Assembly: GCA_040437565.1 (NCBI GenBank) | Contig: JBDOQK010000011.1 | Coordinates: 558,001-622,000 of the forward strand | Length of the DNA stretch: 64,000 bases | Origin: Albugo candida | Taxonomy: Eukaryota > Oomycota > Peronosporomycetes > Albuginales | Direction: 5' to 3' | Shown: in pieces, positions 43,531 through 54,452 of the stretch | Position numbering within the stretch: the stretch's first letter is position 1 | How the letters are laid out: each line of letters starts with the position of its first letter | Made by a program: the position numbers and the translations under genes | Notes under the pieces: generated by a model | The model's database searches: none | What the model was told of the DNA's origin: nothing | The model's input: the letters and a program-made list of their open reading frames with translations, nothing else

Positions 43531-45885
43531 AAGAAACTCAAGGATGTTATTTTCGCGCACCTATTTATCCTGGACAAATAAGTGATTGCCATGTTATGCC
43601 ATTCTCGTGGTCATGTACGGCTATCCGCACTACGTCAAGACATTCTGTTTGAATTCTTGGACCGAAGGCGAGTAAATGAACGCATGAAAGTTATATGAAG
43701 TGAACAGAGCGACAATGTGCCCATGAAGTCAACCAAAACAAATATTCGTGATTCCGATGAAGGTAATATACCCCAAGGTTATTTGTGCACCACGTTCTGA
43801 CCGATAAAGGGAAAGAGATGTTGCCAATACTAGATGGGATCACTAAATATGTCGTATCGTCCACGACGTTACGGCTAATAAACTTATCTGAAGCTTCTTC
43901 TGAACAGGAACAAGTGAAGTATAATCGGCTCGATTATGATATTTCACTGGTTTCGATCTTTCTGGTGTTACTTACAGGAGACTGAACGAGCGTGGTAAGT
44001 AGTAGAACTATTGACCAATTCTAGTGTCACCAAAGTTGTAACAACTCTACCATTCCAATGAGAATGAGTTTTTGCTCGGTAGATGAGAGCTCATCATCCG
44101 ATGAAACCCTCATATTCATGGAATTCATATCGATAGATTCATCATAGTATTGCATGTAACGAGCGAACACTGATAGTGTTGAAGCCCTTCCCAATAGTAC
44201 TCTGGGAAGTAGGGTCGTAAGCATTTATTTGTTGAAGATATCTTCGCACAAGAACGCCGTTGCAGGCTGCATGTATGCTTGACGACTTACCATTAGTGTC
44301 AAAAGAGGGAATTGTTGATGCGACAAATCCCCACAATCGGACCTGCATGGTGTTATTGTAGTCGAATGATTGAGCCTTAGTCGTGGACTCGGCGGAATTC
44401 GCGAATAAATGTGAATCCGGATCCCACTTCGTTTCTTTCGATATATTTCTTCAGAAAATTTTTCTTGAACGGATTTGAGCATTTGCGTTGGCATTCTTTC
44501 TACGGCATGCGAGCGATAGGCTCGTTAAATTTTCTTAGGGTTTGCTGTGAGAAAAACAGCTTGGTCCTAATGTGAATAATAAGCTGCCCTTGATTTTCCT
44601 TGAAAGGTACAATTCATGGAAGCTCTAAATTGACCAAAGATAAAAAAGAGGCTCATCCGCATCGAAAAAAAGGATTTATTGTTGTGTCATTGGTTAGAGA
44701 ATTTTTGAGACGATTTCTGCAGTGAATGTCGGTAGAAATTGTCGGTCGTCGAACTAATGAACGAGTTCTTGAAGGTAGGGGGCTTTAGGATGATAAAGGA
44801 AGGAGAGAATCTCCTTAAAGAAGTTGAATTCAGATTGATATGCTGAATGATGATTTCCCGACGCCTTTCACGATTAAGCATCTCTGGCTGCTTTCTTTAT
44901 CGCCACTATCGATGATGGTTCAACTTGATTGTGACCCGGTAATCATGGTATACGATTACTGGCTTTACAAGCACGCTCATAGCTACATTTTGCTCTTCCG
45001 GTAAATAGGTCTGATTTGGATTTCTCGGCTCTATCAGAGGTTTTCTCACAACGTTACCTCTTCCCGTCTCAAGAATTACAGTCAGGCAAAAATTCTAGAA
45101 GTTGAGATCAGTCCACTAGATGGTATAATCATTTGAGCTCAGCCTTGAAATATGATGTTCAAATAGATCAACGGGCGAACTAAGTTTTCGCATTTAACGG
45201 AATGATGACCAGGACTTGCCATTGCAATTATAATCAAGAATGCTCGTGCGGCTGCATCAAGTCTATGCAATAATTCTAGCTCTCGCTTTCTCCTAACTGT
45301 CTTTTTGACCTAATTGAGTTTTTCCTGGCTACTGCAAGTTTACCGGACACCTTTTTCATACGGCGCGGTCTTGTGCGAGTATCCATAACGTACACAGATT
45401 TTTTTTGCTTCAAATCCTCGCGTGCGAGTCGTAATTCGATGTCGCAGATTCTTGAGAGACAGGTATCTGATCGATGCAAAAGGGTGTTCTCGATCTCAAT
45501 TAATAGGACATACACATTCCATACAACTTCGCTCCAAATTATTCTTGCATGATCTCATGTTTTGAGTCTTGGGAATCCTGTCAGAACTGCTGCTCAGATT
45601 GAAGGGTAATGAACTCAAGAGTTCGAGTTGGGCCTTTCATAAAGATCTCGTGCAGCATTATGCATCAGAAATGCAAGCACATTTATTACAAGAAACAGCA
45701 GTCATACTTCGTCCTATGAAGACAGCTATTATTATAGTCGCTGCTGAAAGCGGTACTCTTGAACTTGTTTCGCAATGGCTTTCGCTCCTTGATTTTTATT
45801 CCTGACAAATCTTTGTATTCAATAATGTCACGGATATTCCATCGTTACAATCCAAATTCAACAATAAAAATGAGGTTTTGATTCT

Positions 45886-47478
45886 CTAGTCGGGAACATA
45901 TGGCAAAGCTATGTTAGTTGGTTGATTTGCTGAATGGCAATCCAAGTGTATTCTATATTCATGGAGGAGAGTTGCNNNNNNNNNNNNNNNNNNNNNNNNN
46001 NNNNNNNNNNNNNNNNNNNNNNNNNNNNNNNNNNNNNNNNNNNNNNNNNNNNNNNNNNNNNNNNNNNNNNNNNNNTATGTTAGTTGGTTGATTTGCTGAA
46101 TGGCAATCCAAGTGTATTCTATATTCATGGAGGAGAGTTGCTAAAGTGCTTCCTAAGGATTGCTTGATGAGATTTCTAAGAGATGTGAATGCATCAACTG
46201 AACGATGATGGATCATAGGCAGTTTATTTGTCGAGTCAAGATCAAATTTAGCATTGGTAATGAGAAAACACAACCCGACTGAATTTGAGCTAGTGCAGAA
46301 GAAAACTTTAATTACATCAACGCAAATAATCTGCACGATTGCATCTCTCGCTTTTCTTTCTTGCAGCTTTGATGCTTCTTCGATTATTCTAGTGAGACAA
46401 TCATTTGAGGAGTATAGCTCTCTCTTTGGAAATTTGATTTGTCTACATGATCGCCCCAAATCACATGGAATTCCCATGGATCAGATAGACAAGAGTACAG
46501 GTAAGATTATGATGTAGCTGCCAAAAAACCTTTTCCAAAAAAGACTGACAGCATCGGGTAGCAGAAATGTAGGACCAAGGTGTAGACGACCAGATAAAAT
46601 AGGTGATGAGATGACACAAATATAATATCAGCAATCGTAACATGAGTTCGCGAGTCTAAGACTTTCACGTCGAACTTCAGAATGACTAAGAATAATTTTT
46701 CTATACTTGTGCGCATGTGGTTTGTTGGGTGTCACGGACCTAGAATGTTAGGCCTTGTTGCTGAATATCCAAAGTGCCAAGAGTCAGATGAGAAGATGAC
46801 ACAGAAGAGTATTTGGGAGCAGAGTCTTCTTTCTCGTTCGATGACCCTTGTGTCTAGACTTATCGCATGGTTACCTCAAGATCTAACACTTCCCCCCCGT
46901 TTGTGCGTCATCTTCCTGTGATTTAAATTCCTCTTTGACATCTGCTTCGTTAGTGTATACATCCATTACGACCAAGCCATGTGCCTCCAACTGAATGTAG
47001 TGCTGGTTCAAATCGATAAACATGTTCGATTTTTACCTTTCCTCACATCATAACGAAGTCGAAAAAGCCAGATCATGCTGCATGCGTCAACAAAGACAGG
47101 GATTATCATCAGAAAAAAGGACCATGGGCGTTACTCTTCCTTGGCTCGTCTTATATCGGGCTCAGAGTGCCGCCAAAGCTTATAAATGTGCTGTACAGCA
47201 ACAATCGACTCCAGCAATTGTGATTTTGCTCTGATCAATTTCTGTGAACGCTGTATCCGTCTATAGGCCGCACTAGTGGCGAAGGATCAGTACTCAGCTA
47301 TAACCCCATACCGTCTTTTAACACATAAAATATAAATACGATTCAAAGCGTACAAAATGTGCAACTCATTGAAATAGGGATAGAATGTATCAAACAAAAC
47401 ATTGACGATCTCTTGCACCCTTGCATAAGAATTGGGAGTGGGACTCTCGAGCTGACTGTCGAGTTCAATACGACGCAT
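45886..47478 (-). CDS. Unrecognised multi-exon gene, interrupted by gap 8
   Basis: From the ATG at 47478, the first four exons are 47312-47478, 47135-47260, 47047-47077 and 46990 to about 46880. They join through introns of 51, 57 and 56 nt, the normal size here, with phase kept at each junction. They encode a helical, charged protein (VQEIVNVLFDTFYPYFNELH, SQLLESIVAVQHIYKLWRHS, AHGLVVMDVYTNEADVKEE). Further downstream an open stretch at 46477-46076 continues, after the contig overlap, to a stop at 45886 (ELYSSNDCLTRIIEEASKL ... NIALPYVPD). The exons between 46880 and 46477 are not resolved. I do not recognise the family. It could be two genes. The N-terminal exons are the better supported part. 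Confidence 0.45.
45910..46141. other. Assembly gap 8 (45976-46075) with duplicated flank
   Basis: 45910-45975 recurs as 46076-46141 (66 bases), within the last part of the unrecognised minus-strand gene. Confidence 0.9.
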
Positions 47479-48288
47479 TCAATTTCTGAAATGTAAAAAC
47501 TAATACTTGATAAATCTCGGGGATTATATACTCATAATGCGACGTCATTCTAGTTCACCAATACTGCTATAGCTCTCATGATACAGTTTTCTTCCTCCAT
47601 TGCCCTCTCGATAAGGTGGCTTCTTGTTTGCAGTTAAATTCGATCTTGCTGCTGGAAAAGCACCTCATAGGCCTTTCAGCCGCAAGACAATTTCTAATAA
47701 GCTGACATCTCCAACGAATTTTGTGCTAATGCAGCCGCGAAGAGTCAAGTCAGCTAAGTCTTTCAAGTATCACGATTACAAAAAAGCATCAACTCTTCTA
47801 GATGACCCTAATCATTCTGTGGTGTCACATTTGACGCTAGTTCGATAGCTTTTGCAGGAAAATTATGAGAAAACGCTCATGCTGTGACTCACTCGAAACG
47901 CGGCGGTCTACATTAATGCACATTATCTCCTTGGCTAATCTCTTTGACTAGCATAATAGTGGTCATTCATCAGAAGCCATCGATCCTTGATATAGCAATA
48001 GTGTCTCAGATGGGATCAGATCGCTTTTGAGGTTTAAGGGGCTCGAGTAGACTCACTCTTGTGTATTTTAATTTCGATTATCTTGGTGGTGAACACATGT
48101 GTGCATCTTTCGCGTTGTATTGGTAGCCTTACGTAAGAAACTCAAGTTGTGACTAGATAGAGATGACTCATGCAAGTACTTTTGTAATAAAGACTTTATT
48201 ACTGGTAGTATTACTGTGTGATGGTAATGTATATGGCTATGTGAACATGGTATATTGATACGGAAGAAAGCTCTATGCTGAGCGTATC
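47479..48288. other. Intergenic; one unexplained open stretch
   Basis: A 75-codon stretch on + at 47624-47848 has gene-like composition (KFDLAAGKAPHRPFSRKT) and follows an acceptor-like ...TTTGCAG. It has no ATG and no upstream exon that I could find. Nothing else is recognised. Confidence 0.3.
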
Positions 48289-48762
48289 TCATAATTTGAC
48301 ACCATACATGATATCAGAGGTTTGTATCTCATTACCTTTGGTTGGATTAAGCAAAGGCGAAAGATTTAGTAATTGGTCCAACTCTTCTTCTGTAAGAGTT
48401 GATAGGAGCTCGTCGTCATCTTTTTCACATCCGAAGCTTTCCATGGAAGGTTTCATTCCAAATATATACAAAGTCAATTCTCCTGGCTCGCATCGACGCA
48501 GGGTATCATGACTGAAAGTGCACACATTTGCTCTTGTTTTCGTCCACTTTCGAAAACCGAAATTATTAAGCTGGCGTTGGAAACTGGAAAAGTTGTTATG
48601 CTTGAAATACTTGGAAAGAATTTCTTTCTCCAATCTTGTAATGTCGTATATTTGGAAGAAATGCCCATCGGATGACCACGAGATTATATTTGGATCCTCA
48701 GTTGCCAACATTCGGTAAAGAGCTTTCAGGAATTTGGGAACTTTGATGGGCTTCATTGACAT
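48289..48762 (-). CDS. Heat-shock transcription factor, minimal form
   Basis: Of the 157 residues, the first ~95 are an HSF DNA-binding domain: PKFLKALYRMLATEDPNIIS, ISWSSDGHFFQIYD, and the recognition-helix region FSSFQRQLNNFGFRKW. The rest is short: an acidic/leucine-rich stretch (DDDELLSTLTEEELDQLLNL) that could act as an activation segment, then the C-terminus. No heptad-repeat trimerisation region (HR-A/B) is visible, and typical HSFs are two to four times longer. A downstream exon after a donor-like GTAATG near the C-terminus was considered, but the phase does not fit. HSFs bind inverted GAA elements, and oomycetes often have several HSF paralogues. Start at the ATG at 48762. Confidence 0.85.
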   Translation of the reverse strand: MSMKPIKVPKFLKALYRMLATEDPNIISWSSDGHFFQIYDITRLEKEILSKYFKHNNFSSFQRQLNNFGFRKWTKTRANVCTFSHDTLRRCEPGELTLYIFGMKPSMESFGCEKDDDELLSTLTEEELDQLLNLSPLLNPTKGNEIQTSDIMYGVKL

Positions 48763-49449
48763 GAGAAAAGAACGAAGAATTTATAAGCTCAGTGAAAATT
48801 ATTTTGTGATGTTGTGATATTTGAGTAGCTATTGCGTCCCCACTATCATTAGCGGGATGACAAGAATGGCACGACTGCCATGTTCGTGCCTTCTTAATGA
48901 TGCTTTTTCTGTCGAAATCCTTTCATAAACGATCTTGCAAGATGTTCATGGTAGCATCAGAAGTGAATGTGAATGCTCTTGTCTTTCCTGATTGAAGTCA
49001 GTATGGATACATGAAGTATTGTTATGGTGAGACGCACAGTACCATCAAATGTAAAAAATTAGACTGAAATGGCTGACGACATTGGGTCGGAAGAATGAAA
49101 TATTTTACATTCTTTCAATCAAAAAAGATAGTGAAGCATACATCAGTCACTTGGAAAATTAGTCATAATGGTCAATTTTGACTAGAGATAGGCGATGAAG
49201 CGATCGTCACATGTTTGAAGGTCTGTCGATGCTTGTCGCTCTTTTACATGCTTGCATGTGCCTATATCCACGAGCTCATATTTTACCAAGTTTCAGTCTT
49301 AGAACGTTTTATGGCCCAATTTCTTGCGCAAGTATTTAGCAAGTTTCCACAAAATGACAACACACACCCATTTCTTCCAAGACCAATCTCGTGGCCTGTA
49401 TATTAAAATACTTTCTTGCAGTAAAGGATGCATTGGAGATAGAGCTGAC
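48763..49449. other. Intergenic, no gene recognised
   Basis: This is the promoter side of the HSF and the downstream side of the ligase. It has only short open stretches (for example 49215-49406 +) without domains. Confidence 0.4.
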
Positions 49450-51916
49450 TTAAATTAGGTAATCGTCGTCATCGGCATCGATTTCTGCTGACACTGTTGC
49501 GAGTCCTTGTGCCCGATACAAATCCGCAATCTACACAACGATCGCTCTCAAAAATGTACTGCGAGAAGTGATGTACATTACGTTACCTGTGCCGCTGTAG
49601 TAGCTTCTGTTGGCTTTTTATCATCACGCGCCCGTATGAATCGCGGAAATCGCAAAGAGATTCCCTTATCACGCGCGATCAAACCCATAGCGGCAGTATA
49701 TTTGGGAGAAATAGATAAATCTGCCCCCAGAATTTCCCACACGCAGCTCGGCTCAAACCAGACATCTGGTTTGATATTGTCGGTGACTACATACTCACGG
49801 GGTATTTGTTCCACCTTTTTGCTTTGAAGCTGTGCATGCAAGTCTTTCAGCATCTCGTCTGACAGTCCCGTACCAAGCTTTGTGATGCACTGATACATGT
49901 CGACATCAGGATCATAGCAGGCAAGTAGGTAGGCCCCATAAACTCCAGTACGTTTACCACGGCCATGGAACGCACCGATCGGAATGAGATCTGTCGAATC
50001 ACCAATACCATCGAGATAATCTTTTTTTACTTTCAACCACTTGTGAGAACGATTTGCTGGTTCGTAGGTGGCATCCTCATCAAGCGTCTTCACCATAAGA
50101 CCCTCACAGTGTTCGTCGGTAGCTTTTTCTAGGAACGACCGAATCTGACCGATCGCTTCCTCAAGTGCATCGGAATCATTATCGTGCATTGTATCGGTCA
50201 CATCCATGCACTGAACATATTCAAAAGAACCATCTTGAGGCTGGAATAGAGCATGCAATTTTTCGCGTCGTTGACGCAGAGGTTTCGAGAGTAAGGACTC
50301 CCCATTGAGGTACAGCAAGTCAAAAGCGTACACGCACACAGCCACTTTGATGTCCTCAATACGAACATTCTGTTGATAGCAAAAGTGTCATTTTTAGCAC
50401 TCAAAAGGAAAGTATGAATGATTCTCACCTTGCGTGAACGCGTACTGAGAACTTGAAATGGTAATCTCTTCCGAGTGGTGCGATCGATTGCGACAATCTC
50501 CGCATCAATTATGCAGTTTTTGAGCGTTTCGGACCCCGAGATTGCATCCAGAAACTTTGATCTTACATCCGGAAAGCGTTCTGTTGTGTTCTCAAAATTT
50601 CGGGAAAAAATGCACACTTTTTGTTGCGCGCGTGACTCGAGATGGATTTGTGCACGCTCTCCATCATATTTGTACTCACAGGTGAATGGTTTTCCTTGGA
50701 ATCGATCAAAAACCATTGAATACGTCTTTGTAGGTCTTGCCAGCATCGGCGCAATCGGAGTACCTGGTGTCAGAATACAACGGGAAGCAATAGACTCAAA
50801 GTCTCGTGGTGTTTTGAGCCATAAAGACGATCTTTCTTTTTGCACGTGGAAAAATGCTTCAACCAGTGCATCAAAGCTTGGACGTTCGGCAAAAGCCTTC
50901 TTCACATAGGTAAGCGCCATTTGTTGTTTCTGACGATCACTTCGTTCCGACTCTTTCATAAATGCATACGTCAATGCGGTCACAATCGACTTTTCCGCTA
51001 GACCAATCCGTAATTTTCCTTGGAGCCCACGTATAATAAATTTCGCGGCTTCACTCTGATCTTTCTCCCCTTCATTTTGACATTTCACAAGTAAATATTT
51101 GATCATGGTGCACTTTTGCTGTTGTGATTGATTGCCGGCTAACATTGCTATTTTCTTGAATTGAGAGTATACGTCACTTACGCTAAGAAAAGCGTTCTTT
51201 TGTCGAGTATTTGATGTAAAGCCTTGCAGCGTGTTCTGTTTACATCGGGCTTTCTGAGCTACTTGACCCAGATCACCTTCTTTTTGATACATTTCTTTCA
51301 CAAATTTGAGACTTGTCCCAGTAGCTTCGCCGATTGCTTTCATCAGAATAGCGTCTCCGACCCCAATTTTGATATTTTCGTAAGGTGGTGCTAGATCGGT
51401 TCCTAAACAAAGATATATGCATGGTACCAGATCCTGTGGAGATTTTTCAATGAGATTGCGATAAAATGAAGTAGTTCGATCCTGAATCACGAGCCGCGAA
51501 GTATCTTTCTCGATTTGATTTAGAAGGGTAGCCAGTGATGCGTACATCAGCGGAGTTGTTGTCTGAGAATCGGTAACAGATACAAGTTCGGTCGTCTTTG
51601 AAACATCAGTGGCCAGACAATCCATGCTAATGCCGTTGCTTGTAGTGGTAATATTACACTCCACATCGTCATCGAAAGTTTCACTTTTTCTTGAAGTTGC
51701 TTTCTTCGTTTCTTTTTCCAGCTGATTACCGATAATGACAGCTGGGCAGCACTTTGATGAGGATAGAAACTCGACATCCGAATCTGATGAAGCGTTTTCA
51801 CTTGATTCCAGTGTATCGTATTGACGTAAACGTTTGCGATTACTGGTTGCTACACAAAAGCTGGTATCAGACTGAAATGAACCACTTTCGGTATCGAGAA
51901 TTACATTCTCGCGCAT
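49450..51916 (-). CDS. LIG1: ATP-dependent DNA ligase I
   Basis: Ligase I joins Okazaki fragments and completes excision repair. Three exons (50429-51916, 49587-50369, 49450-49530) with introns of 59 and 56 nt give 783 residues. After a Ser/Thr/Asp-rich leader of ~120 residues comes the DNA-binding domain, then the adenylation core. The active-site lysine motif is EYKYDGERAQIH, motif III DAEIVAID, motif IV EGLMVK, and motif V HKWLKVKKDYLDG. The OB domain follows (FHGRGKRTGVYGAYLLACYD), ending in RFPRFIRARDDKKPTEAT, a typical ligase I end. The last exon (AQ|IADLYRAQG) completes the usual C-terminal helix. A TAA lies two codons upstream of the ATG at 51916. Another frame upstream (51867-52229) has a PIP-like RSFF segment and might be an additional N-terminal exon. 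Confidence 0.93.
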
Positions 51917-52813
51917 TCGTCTTTAGCCCTTTTTTTGCGTTCCCGTTGCCTTCTTCTCTAACTGTAGCACCTATTTCTTCTAGATTCGTGATCGAAGACA
52001 ACGAGTCTTGGGAGCAGCTGTTTCGAGCCGTAATAGGAGTGCTGTCATCACATGTACGCTTTGGAGGCTTCTGAGATGTTTCTGTATCTTTGGAGATCCC
52101 TTTGATTCGATCTCCGGCCTGTGAGCTCACGTTGAAAAAAGATCTAAAGTGCCTTATAAGCAAAACATCTCGAAAGTTATTAAGATTCGTACTTGATTGA
52201 ACTCTGATTCCCCCCACGAACTTTTGCATTTGCTAGTATTATGTTTGCATACGTTGTTAGCGGAAGATTCTTTCTGAGAAACATACAACGAAAACTTCTG
52301 CTGGCGTACATTTCGCTGTCATGCTCGTGATTGTATTTATACTTGTGTACAGTATTCTTTATATCAATACATATGGCGGGAATTGGAGCTCTTCGCGCCA
52401 CATCAACGCATACTACATAAGTACGCTAGAATCGAAGACACTCAACACCCTTTTTTGTAACAAAACAATCCTTCTATGATTAAAACTTTCTATCTTAGTG
52501 ACTGCTTTGTTGTGCGATCAGCGCACAGCCATCGATCCTTCGTATCCGTACTTACGCAAAGTATTGCATGATTCATTCGATTCACATGGCAAAAGCGCCG
52601 ACCACATCGAAATGGATAACGAGCGCTTTTCTGTTTTTTTCTTCCTCTATCTTGTATCTGTCGTATCTACGTAATAAGCACAGAAAGTCGCAATGGCGTC
52701 GAAAGATACTGTTCAAACGTATCTCTGAGCAGTACGTCTTCACGTCATTTTTATGTCATTGCTCATAGCGAATCGTGTGCACTGGTAGATCAGACTTGGG
52801 CAAATACTTTGGC
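51917..52813. other. Divergent interval between ligase I and pantothenate kinase
   Basis: On minus, 51867-52229 is an open stretch that could supply a ligase N-terminus. On +, 52568-52735 is an open stretch with a hydrophobic segment (SAFLFFSSSILYLSYL) that could be spliced to the kinase by a 33-nt intron, which is shorter than others here. Neither link is firm. Confidence 0.35.
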
Positions 52814-54169
52814 ATGGATATTGGCGGCACCTTGGCCAAGGTGGTTTACCTAGAAAAACACCATCCAGTTGAATCAGAAAAGTGTACAGACGCCAATCCC
52901 AAACGATCCCGTTCGCCGTCGTTGGAGGTCGTTCGGGGTGAAATGAATAAATTTGTCAATGAGAACGAGCATTTCGGTCAAACTGGTGTGCGTGACGTCC
53001 GTCTTCATATGCATTTGAAGGAATTTGAAGGTGTACGTTTGCCAAATTGTTGCGCTGTGTCATCGTTTGATCCGATTGTATGGAATGCAGACGTTCCATT
53101 TCATCCGATTTGAGTCCAATTACACGGCCGAGGCGATCAGCTTGATTTCTGAGCATGGACTGAATCAGTCTTTGCGTATTCTTCCATGCACGGGCGGTGG
53201 AGCTTATAAAGTGAGAGCTACCTATTTTCCTCCTTGGAGCTAGTATGACGATATCCTTTTGTGTATTCTTGCAGTATGCGCAATTGTTTTCTGACATGGC
53301 AGCCATTGAACTCAAAAAGTATGATGAGATCGAATGCATACTTCGTGGGCTCAACTTACTGCTGGCAACTGTACCCGATGAAGTATTCACATTTGAGGTT
53401 CGTTCTGTATTCATCAAAATCGCTGTCTTGTGTCCACTGCAACATCTCGATGCAGGATATGGATCTTGAGTCGTTTTCTGCATCACGAGTGCGTACGGTA
53501 CCTTTCGATCAAGACAAAGTATTTCCTTACCTCCTTGTCAGCATTGGCTCAGGCGTGAGCATACTACATGTCAAAGGTCCCGAAAATTTTGACCGCGTCA
53601 GTGGAAGTAGCATTGGAGGTGGAACGTATTGGGGTCTGTGTCGCTTACTCACAAAATGTAAGAGTTATGATGAAGCGCTGGATGTATGTGTCCATGGGAC
53701 AAATTCGACTGTTGATATGAGTGTGGGGGATATTTACGGTGGAGCGTACGATAAATTTGACCTGCCAGCGTCGACAGTAGCCAGCAGTTTTGGCAAAATG
53801 ATATCTGCACGTAATTCTGTATGTGACGCCGATCTTGCACGCGCATTGCTGGTGATGATCACTCAAAATATTGGCCAAATCGCATTCCTTAATTCCTGCT
53901 TGTACAAAACGAAACAAATCTACTTTGTCGGGAATTTCCTTCGACACAACAAGATATCTAGCCGAACACTTGCATACGCTATCGATTTTTGGTCCAAAGG
54001 AACAATGGAAGCTAGGTTTTGTCATCATGAAGGATATTTGGGCGCCTTGGGGGCTTTCTTCATGAATGCTCAGGTCAGTGACATTTATACAGAAGTGTTC
54101 TCTGCAGGTCAAGGAACGACCAAAGCAACAACGTGTGACGAAGCAAATCTCAAAAATTCTTCATTGTAA
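52814..54169 (+). CDS. Pantothenate kinase (eukaryotic PanK-II type)
   Basis: The enzyme phosphorylates pantothenate, the first and usually rate-limiting step of coenzyme A synthesis. Exons 52814-53032, 53091-53210, 53275-53397 and 53456-54169 are joined by introns of 58, 64 and 58 nt, all phase 0, giving 391 residues. Signatures are the N-terminal ATP loop FGMDIGGTLAKVVY, the spliced GTFHFIRFESNY, LPCTGGGAYK, and YLLVSIGSGVSIL plus SGSSIGGGTYWGLC, all typical of eukaryotic PanKs. The ATG at 52814 lies within MDIGG. The true N-terminus probably includes an upstream exon, because the frame is open back to an acceptor at 52768. The last 30 residues may include a further intron (a 33-nt in-frame candidate), so the C-terminus is uncertain. 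Confidence 0.9.
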
Positions 54170-54452
54170 CAATAAAGACTTTGTATGGCGATGCACCCAC
54201 CCAACAAGGACTTCTAAGGTGCCTTCAACTTCCTATAGAAACACCCAGAGATTACACTTTAGAAAACTTGCAAAAGAACCAAATGCTATCTCTTCCGAAT
54301 ATGGGCTGCTGACGATGTCTTCTACTGCTGCAGCGACTTGTATCTCGCAGGTGGCTTGATTTTAGCCTTCTCAGTGATATGTGTGCTCGTTCAATGGCCT
54401 CTGATGTAAATCATCCGATATGATTATTTACTTTGTTTGGCAACATGTCGAC

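Larger units (their letters stand above)
42189..45885. other. Repeat-rich, gene-poor interval
   Basis: It contains gap 7, a Copia-type fossil, and many short open stretches on both strands, none with a recognised domain (for example 44225-44494 - and 45276-45515 -). The region is consistent with decayed transposable elements. Confidence 0.4.

Noticed and set aside
47003-47018. GGTTCAAATC as a tRNA B box
   Set aside because: No A box or cloverleaf arms upstream, and it falls at a splice region of the minus-strand gene.
48068-48292. Extra 3' exon of the HSF gene
   Set aside because: The donor GTAATG and acceptor CAG give incompatible phases and an immediate stop.
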